This document shows positions 1 to 6,908 of a DNA stretch of 14,052 nt, one piece after another. Origin of the DNA: Dehalococcoidia bacterium (GTDB taxonomy: Bacteria > Chloroflexota > Dehalococcoidia > UBA2979). Location: positions 1 to 14,052 of the forward strand of contig JABIST010000406.1 of assembly GCA_018700215.1 (NCBI GenBank). The letters are read 5' to 3'. Both the position numbers and the translations under genes were made by a program. Below the pieces are notes generated by a model. That model was not told where the DNA came from. It saw only the letters and a list, made by a program, of their open reading frames with translations, and did no database searches. The stretch's first letter is position 1. The number at the start of each line of letters is the position of its first letter.

Positions 1-645
1 ATGGCGATAACGCCTGGCACGGCTACCACTGCTCCGACCGAGACTCCTACGCCGGGGGTTGCTCCGGCAGTTCCCGCGCCGATCGCACCGGCACGAATCA
101 TGCCGACCGAGCACCCATCGGAAATAGCTGGACTGACGCCGATCACGCCGCAGCCGGGGAAGGCGCTGTACCGGCAGGTGTTGCCGGGGATCATGCAGGT
201 GCCTGCGGACCTGTTGTTGGCGGCATCTCGAAAGTCCTCGCTGTGGCCGATGACGTTCGGTCTGGCGTGCTGCGCGATTGAGATGATTGCGACGTACATG
301 GCGCACTACGACCTGGATCGCTTCGGCATCGTGCCGTGGCCATCACCTCGACAGAGCGACGTGATGATCGTTGCCGGGACGGTGACGAAGAAGATGGCTC
401 CGGCGGTGAAGCTGCTGTACGAACAGATGCCGAACCCGAAGTGGGTAATTTCGATGGGCGCCTGCGCGACGAACGGCGGCCCGTACACGCGCTATGACCG
501 AGTGCTGCAGGGTGTGGACAAGATTATTCCGGTAGACGTTTACGTCCCGGGTTGCCCGCCGCGTCCGGAAGCGCTGATCGATTCTTTCCTAGCGCTGCAA
601 GACCAGATCATGGAAGACCGCTCCTTCGAGGGGCGCGGCGCATGA
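1..645 (+). CDS. nuoB: NADH-quinone oxidoreductase subunit B (complex I, carries cluster N2)
   Basis: NuoB holds the terminal 4Fe-4S cluster N2, which passes electrons to quinone at the B/D/H interface on the cytoplasmic side of the membrane. The four expected cysteines are present: the tandem pair Cys90-Cys91 in MTFGLACCAIEM, Cys155 in SMGACATNGG and Cys185 in PGCPPRPE. The block SPRQSDVMIVAGTVTKKMAP (115-134) is also characteristic. The recognised core starts near residue 50. Before it lies an Ala/Pro/Thr-rich tail with no family resemblance, so the ATG at position 1 may be too early; an in-frame ATG at 100 (residue 34) is the alternative. The window starts at this ATG, so no ribosome-binding site can be judged. 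The 3' end overlaps nuoC by 4 bases (ATGA). Identity is secure; only the start is uncertain. Confidence 0.96.
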   Translation: MAITPGTATTAPTETPTPGVAPAVPAPIAPARIMPTEHPSEIAGLTPITPQPGKALYRQVLPGIMQVPADLLLAASRKSSLWPMTFGLACCAIEMIATYMAHYDLDRFGIVPWPSPRQSDVMIVAGTVTKKMAPAVKLLYEQMPNPKWVISMGACATNGGPYTRYDRVLQGVDKIIPVDVYVPGCPPRPEALIDSFLALQDQIMEDRSFEGRGA

Positions 646-1232
646 CGAGCGACGACACGACTGGGGGCAGTGGCGCCGGGGGTGGCGACGAGGCTGAGGC
701 TGCAGTAGCCGCGCCGGTCGACAACCTCGAAGACACGATCTGGCCCTCGATCAATCGCGCGCTGACGGCGGTGGACGTGCGACCGGAGCGCGGGGTGCTG
801 GACCTGATCGTGCATGTGTCTCGGGCGGACGTGGTGCGCGCGCTGCGGATGCTGAAGCAGGACGACGAGTTGCAGTTCAACTATCTGCGCTCGCTGACGG
901 CTGTGGACAACGAGGCTGACGGCGTGGACGTGGTGTACCACCTCTACTCGATTCCGAAGAACATCAACGTCACCGTGAAGGCAACGCTGCCTCCGGACGA
1001 CAAGGTGATTGAGACGGCGACCACGGTATGGCAGGCCGCGAACTGGCTGGAGCGCGAGACGGCGGAGATGTTTGGGGTGCGGTTCACCGGGCACCCGGAT
1101 CCTCGGACGCTGCTGATGCCGGAGGACATGACTGACGTGTTCCCACTGTTGAAGTCGCACCCGTTCGCGGAGATTGAGCTGCTGCAGGGTGAGCTGCTGG
1201 GGCACGAGCGCGGTGCGGGAGATGCTGACTAA
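642..1232 (+). CDS. nuoC: NADH-quinone oxidoreductase subunit C (30-kDa subunit)
   Basis: NuoC is a peripheral connecting-arm subunit that packs on NuoD and helps assemble the quinone-reducing module. The 30-kDa signature is recognisable as LERETAEMFGVRFTGHPDPR (residues 136-155), with the usual LLMPEDM after it. The start is the ATG at 642 inside the ATGA overlap with nuoB. GAGGGG at 628-633 lies 8 bases upstream. The frame stays open to 552, but the extra stretch would overlap nuoB and resembles nothing in the family. The predicted protein is 196 aa. Its first 28 residues are Gly/Ala/Asp-rich and probably disordered. It is a stand-alone protein, not fused to NuoD as in E. coli NuoCD. The stop TAA shares one base with the nuoD ATG. 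Confidence 0.93.
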   Translation: MTSDDTTGGSGAGGGDEAEAAVAAPVDNLEDTIWPSINRALTAVDVRPERGVLDLIVHVSRADVVRALRMLKQDDELQFNYLRSLTAVDNEADGVDVVYHLYSIPKNINVTVKATLPPDDKVIETATTVWQAANWLERETAEMFGVRFTGHPDPRTLLMPEDMTDVFPLLKSHPFAEIELLQGELLGHERGAGDAD

Positions 1233-2359
1233 TGGTCACCGAGACGGCGCCTGAATTCGAAACCCAAGACCTGCTGATCAACGTTGGTCCGCAGCACCCA
1301 TCCACACATGGTGTGTTCCGGATGGTGCTGGAGATTGATGGCGAGGTTGTGAAGGACCTGGTCCCGCACATTGGTTATCTGCATCGCGGCGCCGAAAAGC
1401 TCTGCGAGAACAATGACTTCCGCCAGGGCGTGGGGTACATGGACCGCACGGAGTACCTGGCGGCGCACAACGCCGAGCTGTCCTATGTGATGGCGGTTGA
1501 GGCGCTGGCGGAGCTTGAAGTACCGGCGCGTGCGCAGTGGATCCGGATGATCCTCTGCGAACTGAACCGACTGTCCAGCCATTTCATGTTCTTCGGCGCG
1601 TTCGGTGTGGATGTGGGCGTGTTCGGCACGCCGTTCGTTTACGCGTGGCGAGAGCGCGAGACGCTGATTGACCTCTTCGAGGAGATCAGTGGCGACCGGA
1701 TGATGTATGCATACTTCCGCGCTGGTGGTCTGGCGTGGGAAGTGCCGGCGAACTTCAAGGAGCGCGTGCACGAGGTGTTGAAGTCATCGCGCCAGGGCGT
1801 GAAGGACTTCGATGGCCTGTTGACCGAGAACGAGATCTTCATCGCCCGCACGAAGAACGTGGGCGTTATTTCCGCTGAGGATGCGATTGAGATTGGGATG
1901 AGCGGCTCGTCGCTGCGCGCCTCGGGCGTGAACCTCGATATCCGGAAGACCGAGCCGTATCTGTTCTACGACCAGGTGGAGTTTGATGTTCCGCTGGGTG
2001 AGAACGGTGATGTGTTCGACCGCTACTACGTGCGGCTCCAGGAGATGGAGCAGTCGATGCGGATCATCGAGCAGTGCCTGGAGCGGCTCGAAGACGGGCC
2101 GATCATGCCCGAGAAGATGCCGCGGATGCTGCGCCTGCCGGAGAACCAAGAGGTCTACATCCGGACCGAGGCGCCGCGCGGTGAATATGGCGTCTACCTG
2201 GTGAGCAAGGGCGGCAATCGGCCGTGGCGGCTGAAGGTGCGCTCTGCCTGTCTGTCCAACCTGCAGGCACTGAAGCAGATGTCCGTTGGACAGTACGTAG
2301 CAGATGCAATCATCATCCTCGGGTCGATCGATATCGTACTTTCTGAGGTTGACCGTTGA
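1232..2359 (+). CDS. nuoD: NADH-quinone oxidoreductase subunit D (49-kDa subunit)
   Basis: NuoD forms most of the quinone head-group pocket next to NuoB and is related to the large subunit of NiFe hydrogenases. The N-terminal motif GPQHPSTHGVFRM (19-31) carries His26, which aligns with the quinone-contacting His38 of Thermus Nqo4. Tyr75 in MDRTEYLAA aligns with Nqo4 Tyr87, so both quinone ligands are kept. The C-terminus DIVLSEVDR is typical, and 375 aa is a normal length for an unfused NuoD. The metal-binding cysteines of hydrogenases are absent. Start: ATG at 1232 in a TAATG junction with nuoC, with GGGAGA at 1217-1222 nine bases upstream. The gene overlaps nuoH by 4 bases. Confidence 0.96.
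   Translation: MVTETAPEFETQDLLINVGPQHPSTHGVFRMVLEIDGEVVKDLVPHIGYLHRGAEKLCENNDFRQGVGYMDRTEYLAAHNAELSYVMAVEALAELEVPARAQWIRMILCELNRLSSHFMFFGAFGVDVGVFGTPFVYAWRERETLIDLFEEISGDRMMYAYFRAGGLAWEVPANFKERVHEVLKSSRQGVKDFDGLLTENEIFIARTKNVGVISAEDAIEIGMSGSSLRASGVNLDIRKTEPYLFYDQVEFDVPLGENGDVFDRYYVRLQEMEQSMRIIEQCLERLEDGPIMPEKMPRMLRLPENQEVYIRTEAPRGEYGVYLVSKGGNRPWRLKVRSACLSNLQALKQMSVGQYVADAIIILGSIDIVLSEVDR
2345..2348 (+). promoter_or_regulatory. Ribosome-binding site that supports the TTG start of nuoH
   Basis: GAGG at 2345-2348, inside the end of nuoD, sits 7 bases before the TTG at 2356. The nearby ATG at 2363 is out of frame with NuoH, so TTG in the TTGA overlap is the best supported start. Confidence 0.6.
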
Positions 2360-3480
2360 GCGATGGAATTTTCGGGATAGAGAACACGTGGCTTGATGCG
2401 GCAATCCGCGTCCAGTTGATCGTGGGGCTGATGACCGTAGTGGTCATGGGGCTGATCTACCTCGAACGGAAAATTCTCGCCCGGTTCCAGCAGCGCCTCG
2501 GCCCGACGCGCACCGGCCCGGCCGGTCTGCTGCAGTCGGTGGCGGACGCGTTGAAGCTAGTTGGCAAGGAGGACTTGCGTCCTCGGAACGCTGATCCCTG
2601 GACGTTCGAGCTGGCACCGTACCTGGTGTTCGTGCCGGTGTTCCTTGGCTTCGTGGTGGTGCCGTTCGTGGCCGGCTGGGAAGTCCGAGTCGTTGAACTG
2701 GGTCTGATCTACTTCGTTGCGGTCAGCTCGTTGAGCATCATCGGCTGGATCATGGCCGGCTGGGGCTCCGACAACCGCTACGCGATGATCGGTGGCATGC
2801 GAGCCGCGGCGCAGGCGATTTCCTACGAGTTGCCGCTGGTGCTGGCGCTGATCTCGGTTGCGATGGTGGCTGATTCGTACAACCTCAGCGAGATCGTTCA
2901 GGGCCAAGCGGGCACACCGAACATCGTCTGGCAACCGCTGGTGGTGGTGGTCTTTATCATCGCCGGCCTTGCCGAGCTGAACCGCACCCCGTTCGACATT
3001 CCGGTTGGTGAGTCCGAGGTGGTTGGCGGCCCGTTCGTTGAGTACTCGGGGATTCGCTGGTCGTTCTTCTTCCTGGCTGAGTACGCAGCGCTGTTCATCA
3101 TGAGCCTGATCTTCGCGGCGGTGTTCCTGGGCGGATGGGCCTGGCCACTGGGCGAGGAGTGGGGGCGCGGCTGGCAGCTGGTGCTGGTCACCGTGAAGGC
3201 CGGGGCGTTCATGTTCCTGGTGTTCTGGGTCCGCGCGAGCGTGCCGCGTCTGCGGATCGACCAGTTGATGGCGTTTAGCTGGAAAATCCTGCTGCCGCTG
3301 ATGTTGGCGCAGGTGCTGATCAATGGAGCCGTGCTTGTGTACGGCGGCTCACTGTGGATTCTGACTATCGCGGGCCTCGTGGGGATTGCGGTCCTTGTGA
3401 AGCTCGTTGGCCACGCCGTGAGCCAGCCGCGACCGAAGGTTGTGGCCGCTGCTCCGGCGGAAGGTGAGGCGGCATCGTGA
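2356..3480 (+). CDS. nuoH: NADH-quinone oxidoreductase subunit H (quinone-cavity membrane subunit)
   Basis: NuoH is the membrane subunit that anchors the peripheral arm, forms the entrance and floor of the quinone chamber and starts the proton path into the membrane arm. About eight hydrophobic segments are visible. Diagnostic stretches are YLERKILARFQQRLGPTRTG (35-54), LLQSVADALKLVGKEDLRP (58-76) and the quinone-facing loop from AELNRTPFD (206-214) to VEYSG (228-232). In this loop the common PEAE is PVGE (216-219): Val217 replaces the Glu that matches E. coli Glu216, while Glu219, Glu221 and Glu229 are kept. The protein has 374 aa, with an Ala/Pro-rich C-terminal tail. It uses a TTG start overlapping nuoD and ends in a GTGA overlap with nuoI. 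Identity is secure. Confidence 0.96.
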   Translation: MSDGIFGIENTWLDAAIRVQLIVGLMTVVVMGLIYLERKILARFQQRLGPTRTGPAGLLQSVADALKLVGKEDLRPRNADPWTFELAPYLVFVPVFLGFVVVPFVAGWEVRVVELGLIYFVAVSSLSIIGWIMAGWGSDNRYAMIGGMRAAAQAISYELPLVLALISVAMVADSYNLSEIVQGQAGTPNIVWQPLVVVVFIIAGLAELNRTPFDIPVGESEVVGGPFVEYSGIRWSFFFLAEYAALFIMSLIFAAVFLGGWAWPLGEEWGRGWQLVLVTVKAGAFMFLVFWVRASVPRLRIDQLMAFSWKILLPLMLAQVLINGAVLVYGGSLWILTIAGLVGIAVLVKLVGHAVSQPRPKVVAAAPAEGEAAS

Positions 3481-3947
3481 AGGGCATCATGAAGAGCCTG
3501 GCGGTCACAATGTCGACGTTCATGCGTCGACCGGTGACGCGGAACTATCCGACGGTGCACCGCGAGCTACCGGAGCGCGACCGCGCGTTCCCGCTGCTGC
3601 TGTGGGACCAGGACATCGACGAGCCGTTCTGCACCGGCTGCCACGCTTGTGAGCGTGCGTGCCCGGTGGAGTGCATGACGGTGCTGATGAAGGACAACCC
3701 GGCGCACGAGTCGCAGGGTGGCACCTCGAAGCGCCGCAAGATCGTCGACGAGTTCTGGATCGACTACGGGCGCTGCATGCGATGCAACATCTGCGTTGAG
3801 GTGTGCAACTTCGAAGCGATTGCGATGAACAACACGTGGCAGGGTCACGAGATGTCGGTCTACGACCGTTCGGATCTGGTGATGGACCTGCCGCAGTTGA
3901 TGGCCCAGAGCAAGGCAGATGAGATTCAAGAGTGGGTGGCGGACTAA
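3477..3947 (+). CDS. nuoI: NADH-quinone oxidoreductase subunit I (2x 4Fe-4S ferredoxin-like)
   Basis: NuoI carries clusters N6a and N6b, which relay electrons to N2 in NuoB. The first cysteine set is Cys52, 55, 58 and 62 (FCTGCHACERACPVECM). The second is Cys100, 103, 106 and 110 (CMRCNICVEVCNFEAI). The proline that usually follows the last cysteine is Asn in the second motif. The protein has 156 aa, close to the family norm. The N-terminus (MKGIMKSLAVTMSTFMRRPV) is basic and amphipathic, as expected for the helix that lies on the membrane. Start: GTG at 3477 in a GTGA overlap with nuoH, with GAGG at 3466-3469 seven bases upstream. An ATG at 3489 is a weaker alternative. A 39-base gap separates it from the preferred nuoJ start. 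Confidence 0.96.
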   Translation: MKGIMKSLAVTMSTFMRRPVTRNYPTVHRELPERDRAFPLLLWDQDIDEPFCTGCHACERACPVECMTVLMKDNPAHESQGGTSKRRKIVDEFWIDYGRCMRCNICVEVCNFEAIAMNNTWQGHEMSVYDRSDLVMDLPQLMAQSKADEIQEWVAD

Positions 3948-3973
3948 CCAGTCCGTGGCCATGAAGCAGTATC

Positions 3974-3978
3974 GAGGA
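3974..3978 (+). promoter_or_regulatory. Ribosome-binding site deciding the nuoJ start
   Basis: GAGGA at 3974-3978 is the only purine-rich site before nuoJ. It lies 2 bases from the GTG at 3981, which is too close, and 8 bases from the in-frame GTG at 3987, which is normal. This favours 3987. Confidence 0.55.
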
Positions 3979-3986
3979 ACGTGCGC

Positions 3987-4628
3987 GTGCTAGACCGGCT
4001 CCCGCTTCCCGCGCAATTTGATCGGATTATCATCGCCGGCGGCACCGTCGCGGGCTTAGTGATGGCGCCGATCCTGCTCGTGTTGATCGCGTTGCTGGTT
4101 GGCGACCAGATTTCTGGGCCGGAGCTGGTGTTCTGGCTGGCCTTCACGGTGATCGTGATCGGCGCACTGGGCACGGTACTGATTCCCAACATCGTTCATG
4201 CGGCGCTTGCACTGATTGCTGCGTTGCTTGGTGTGGCGGGCATCTATGTGTTGCTGGCGGCTGAGTTCATCGCGCTGGTGCAGGTGATGGTGTACGGCGG
4301 CGGTGTGGTGCTGCTGATCATCTTCGGACTGATGATGACGAACGCTCAGGATGACCCGATTGTGACCGATGGGTCGCAGAAGCCGTTCGCATTCATTGTG
4401 GCGCTGTTGCTCGGTGGTGTGTTTGTGGCGGCGGCGTTGGACTCGCAGTGGGGCGCCGAGACGGCAGCCGTGATTCCGTTCCGTGACTTTGGTGCGCGGC
4501 TGTTCAGAGACTTCATGGTGCCAGTGATCCTGGTGGGTTTGCTGCTCGACATCGCGCTCTCGGGAGGCATCGTGAACGCGCGGCCGCCGTTGCATGGCGA
4601 CGATGAGGCAGAGGAGAGCGGATCGTGA
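3987..4628 (+). CDS. nuoJ: NADH-quinone oxidoreductase subunit J, with extra N-terminal membrane segment
   Basis: NuoJ is a small membrane subunit at the junction between the quinone chamber and the antiporter-like subunits. The core begins near residue 47 (ELVFWLAFTVIVIGALGTVL) and includes IVHAALALIAALLGVAGIYV and AEFIALVQVMVYGGGVVLLI. The conserved TM3 Tyr is Tyr103; the common VYAGAV is VYGGGV here. Two more hydrophobic stretches follow (about 134-151 and 177-193), then an acidic C-tail. Ahead of the core is an additional hydrophobic segment (about 14-38) that the usual NuoJ lacks, giving 213 aa. The start was chosen as GTG 3987 by spacing to GAGGA; GTG 3981 would add two residues. The 3' end overlaps nuoK by GTGA. 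Confidence 0.9.
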   Translation: MLDRLPLPAQFDRIIIAGGTVAGLVMAPILLVLIALLVGDQISGPELVFWLAFTVIVIGALGTVLIPNIVHAALALIAALLGVAGIYVLLAAEFIALVQVMVYGGGVVLLIIFGLMMTNAQDDPIVTDGSQKPFAFIVALLLGGVFVAAALDSQWGAETAAVIPFRDFGARLFRDFMVPVILVGLLLDIALSGGIVNARPPLHGDDEAEESGS

Positions 4629-4933
4629 TTCCACTCGAGAACTTCCTGATTCTCTCCGGGCTGCTGTTCGCGATCGGCCTCTTTGGCGTGATGTCGCGGC
4701 GCAGCGCCATTTTGATTCTGATGTCGGTTGAGTTGATGCTTGCGGGCGTCTCCATCAACTTCGTCGCGTTTGCGACGTACCTGGACGGTGACGCGTTCAG
4801 CGGTCTGGTGTTCGCGTTATTCGTGATCACGGTGGCCGCGGCAGAAGTTGGATTAGCACTAGGTATCGTGTTGCGGCTCTTCCGAGAGCGGCGCACGGCA
4901 TACGTGGACGCAGCCGACACCCTGAAGTGGTAG
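4625..4933 (+). CDS. nuoK: NADH-quinone oxidoreductase subunit K
   Basis: NuoK is a three-helix membrane subunit related to MrpC that contributes buried acidic residues to the proton path between NuoJ and NuoN. The protein has 102 aa, the standard length, with hydrophobic segments at about 5-22, 28-50 and 59-85. Glu36 (LMSVELMLAG) and Glu74 (AAAEVGLALG) correspond to the functional E. coli residues Glu36 and Glu72. Start: GTG at 4625 in a GTGA overlap with nuoJ, with AGGAG at 4612-4616 eight bases upstream. The following 42-bp gap to nuoL carries two overlapping hairpins. Confidence 0.95.
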   Translation: MIPLENFLILSGLLFAIGLFGVMSRRSAILILMSVELMLAGVSINFVAFATYLDGDAFSGLVFALFVITVAAAEVGLALGIVLRLFRERRTAYVDAADTLKW

Positions 4934-4945
4934 TCAGCTAGCAGG

Positions 4946-4974
4946 TTCCCTGAGCGGGAAAGGGCGGCCCTTTC
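4946..4974 (+). promoter_or_regulatory. Two mutually exclusive hairpins over the nuoL ribosome-binding site
   Basis: Hairpin A pairs TTCCC (4946-4950) with GGGAA (4956-4960) around a 5-base loop. Hairpin B pairs GAAAGGG (4958-4964) perfectly with CCCTTTC (4968-4974) around a 3-base loop, ending one base before the nuoL ATG at 4976. They share 4958-4960, so they cannot form together. The only AGGG near the nuoL start (4961-4964) lies in the B stem. The structures are seen in the sequence; a regulatory role is inference. Confidence 0.45.
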
Positions 4975-4975
4975 G

Positions 4976-6886
4976 ATGGGCATGGAACAGGTCTGGATTC
5001 TCCCGGCGATTCCGGTCGCGGTATTTGCCGTGCTCAGCCTGTTCAACGCGTTCATTCCGCGACGCGGTGACTTCATTGCTGTGCTGGGCATGCTGGCGGT
5101 GGTGATTCTGGTGGGCTTCGTGCTCGCCGACTTCCAGGGCGCGTTCGTCCACGACGTCTTCGATCCCGGCGGACTGAACGTTTACGCGTTCGAGTGGCTG
5201 AACATCGGTGACGGCTTCTTCGTGATTGACTTCAGCACCTACGTGGACGCCATCACGATGGTGATGCTGCCGGTGGTGTCGTTTGTGGCGCTGATGGTGC
5301 TGGTCTACTCGGTGGGCTATATGAAGGGTGAGCAGCGGTACGGGTGGTACTTCGCTGCGCTGTCGCTGTTCGTGGCGGCGATGCTGCTGCTGGTGGTTTC
5401 CGGCAACCTGCTCCAGTTGTACCTGGCATGGGAAGGTGTGGGCCTCGCTTCATACCTGCTGATTGGCTTCTACTGGGAGCGGCAGTCGGCTGCGGAGGCC
5501 GCGAAGAAGGCTTTCATCACGACCCGTATCGGTGATGTCGGCTTGCTGATCGGCATCATCCTGCTGTGGCGGGTGACCGGTACGTTCGACATCCAGCAGA
5601 TCATTCACGCAGCCGAAACGGGGATGTTTAGCGAGACGTACCTGACGGTATCGCTGTTGTTCCTGTTCATGGGCGCGGTTGGTAAGTCGGCACAGTTCCC
5701 GCTGCACGTGTGGCTGCCGGACGCGATGGAGGGCCCGACACCCGTCAGCGCGCTGATTCACGCGGCGACGATGGTTGTGGCGGGCGTCTACCTGGTGGCG
5801 CGGATGCTGCCGGCCTTCGAGGTGGCACCGATTGCGCAAGATGTGGTGCTGTACACCGGTCTGATCACGGCGCTGATGGCAGCGACGATGGGTCTGGTGG
5901 CGACCGACATCAAGCGAGTGCTGGCGTTCTCGACGATCTCACAGCTCGGATTCATGTTCGTCGCGCTGGGTGTGGGTGCGGTGACTGCTGCGATGTTCCA
6001 CCTGTTCACGCACGCGTTCTTCAAGTCGCTGTTGTTCCTGGGCTCAGGCTCGGTGATTCACTCAACGGAGCAGCAAGAGGTCTCGGGCCTCGGTGGGCTG
6101 CGCAAGAAGATGCCGATTACGACGACGACCTTCATGATCGGCAGCCTGGCGCTGGCGGGGCTCCCGATCTTCGCTGGCTTCTTCTCGAAAGACGAGATTC
6201 TGCACGACCTGCTGAAGCACGGACCACTGTTCGCCTATGTGGTGCTGGCGGCGACGGCGATGCTGACCGCTGTCTACTCGACGCGACTGGTGTTGCTGAC
6301 GTTCTTTGGGAAGCCGAAGGATGCGCACGCTTACGACCACGCGCACGAGTCTCCGCTGATCATGACGGTGCCGCTGGTGCTGCTAGCAGTGCTGGCGACG
6401 GTGGGCGGCTTCTTCGCGGTGGACGATGTGGGACGGCTGTTCGGCTTCGTCGGCGGCATCGGGCAGCTTGTGTTCGAGGGCGAGGCCGGGCACGAGTTCA
6501 AGCTGGACCCGCTGTTCGCGGCGACGGCGACGGTGATGGCGCTACTGGGCCTGGCAATCGGGTGGATTTACTGGCACGGCGATGCGAAACGTGCTGAGCA
6601 GGCGCAGGGCTGGTCGCCGGAGCTGCACCAGTTGCTGGTACGCAAGTACTACATCGACGAGCTGTACCAGGGCGCGATCAACAACGTGATTCTTGGCGCG
6701 GCCACTGTGGTGGCCTGGTTCGACAAGCGCGTGGTGAACGAGACGGGCGTCGATGGCGGCGCGCAGCTGATCGGTTTCTTCGGATGGCGGCTGAAGTTCC
6801 TCCAGACTGGCCGGATTCCGAACTACGTGCTGGGGATGGCGCTGGGTGTACTGACCCTGGCGCTGGTCGCATTCAGCAAGGCATAG
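4976..6886 (+). CDS. nuoL: NADH-quinone oxidoreductase subunit L (distal antiporter-like subunit)
   Basis: NuoL is the terminal proton-pumping subunit, homologous to MrpA-type antiporters, with a long lateral helix that braces the membrane arm. Core charged residues are present: Glu153 in AWEGVGLASY, Lys237 in VGKSAQFPLHVWLPDAMEG, His345 and Lys350 in HLFTHAFFKSLLFL, and Lys405 in FFSKDEIL. These match E. coli Glu144, Lys229, His338, Lys342 and Lys399. At 636 aa it has the full length including the C-terminal extension (RKYYIDELY, about 556-564), which separates NuoL from NuoM and NuoN. Start: ATG at 4976; an ATG at 4982 is the alternative. The ribosome-binding site is weak and lies in a hairpin. 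A 22-bp gap leads to nuoM. Confidence 0.96.
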   Translation: MGMEQVWILPAIPVAVFAVLSLFNAFIPRRGDFIAVLGMLAVVILVGFVLADFQGAFVHDVFDPGGLNVYAFEWLNIGDGFFVIDFSTYVDAITMVMLPVVSFVALMVLVYSVGYMKGEQRYGWYFAALSLFVAAMLLLVVSGNLLQLYLAWEGVGLASYLLIGFYWERQSAAEAAKKAFITTRIGDVGLLIGIILLWRVTGTFDIQQIIHAAETGMFSETYLTVSLLFLFMGAVGKSAQFPLHVWLPDAMEGPTPVSALIHAATMVVAGVYLVARMLPAFEVAPIAQDVVLYTGLITALMAATMGLVATDIKRVLAFSTISQLGFMFVALGVGAVTAAMFHLFTHAFFKSLLFLGSGSVIHSTEQQEVSGLGGLRKKMPITTTTFMIGSLALAGLPIFAGFFSKDEILHDLLKHGPLFAYVVLAATAMLTAVYSTRLVLLTFFGKPKDAHAYDHAHESPLIMTVPLVLLAVLATVGGFFAVDDVGRLFGFVGGIGQLVFEGEAGHEFKLDPLFAATATVMALLGLAIGWIYWHGDAKRAEQAQGWSPELHQLLVRKYYIDELYQGAINNVILGAATVVAWFDKRVVNETGVDGGAQLIGFFGWRLKFLQTGRIPNYVLGMALGVLTLALVAFSKA

Positions 6887-6908
6887 CGCAAGAACGAGGG
6901 TTGCATCG

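Noticed and set aside
540..1205. 221-codon open frame antisense to nuoC
   Set aside because: It is a mirror of nuoC in GC-rich DNA. Its translation is Arg/His/Gln-heavy without recognisable motifs, and nuoC has clear family signatures.
2898..3560. 220-codon open frame antisense to nuoH
   Set aside because: Composition is biased to Thr/Pro/Ser/Arg with no motif; it is the shadow of a confident membrane protein gene.
3961..3993. ATG-started 10-codon frame just before nuoJ, a possible leader peptide
   Set aside because: No ribosome-binding site precedes it and the encoded peptide shows no attenuator-like codon run; it is most likely chance.
5710..6597. 295-codon open frame inside nuoL on the same strand
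   Set aside because: The translation is Gly/Arg/Ala/Asp-rich low complexity, and the overlapping NuoL frame carries all the conserved residues.
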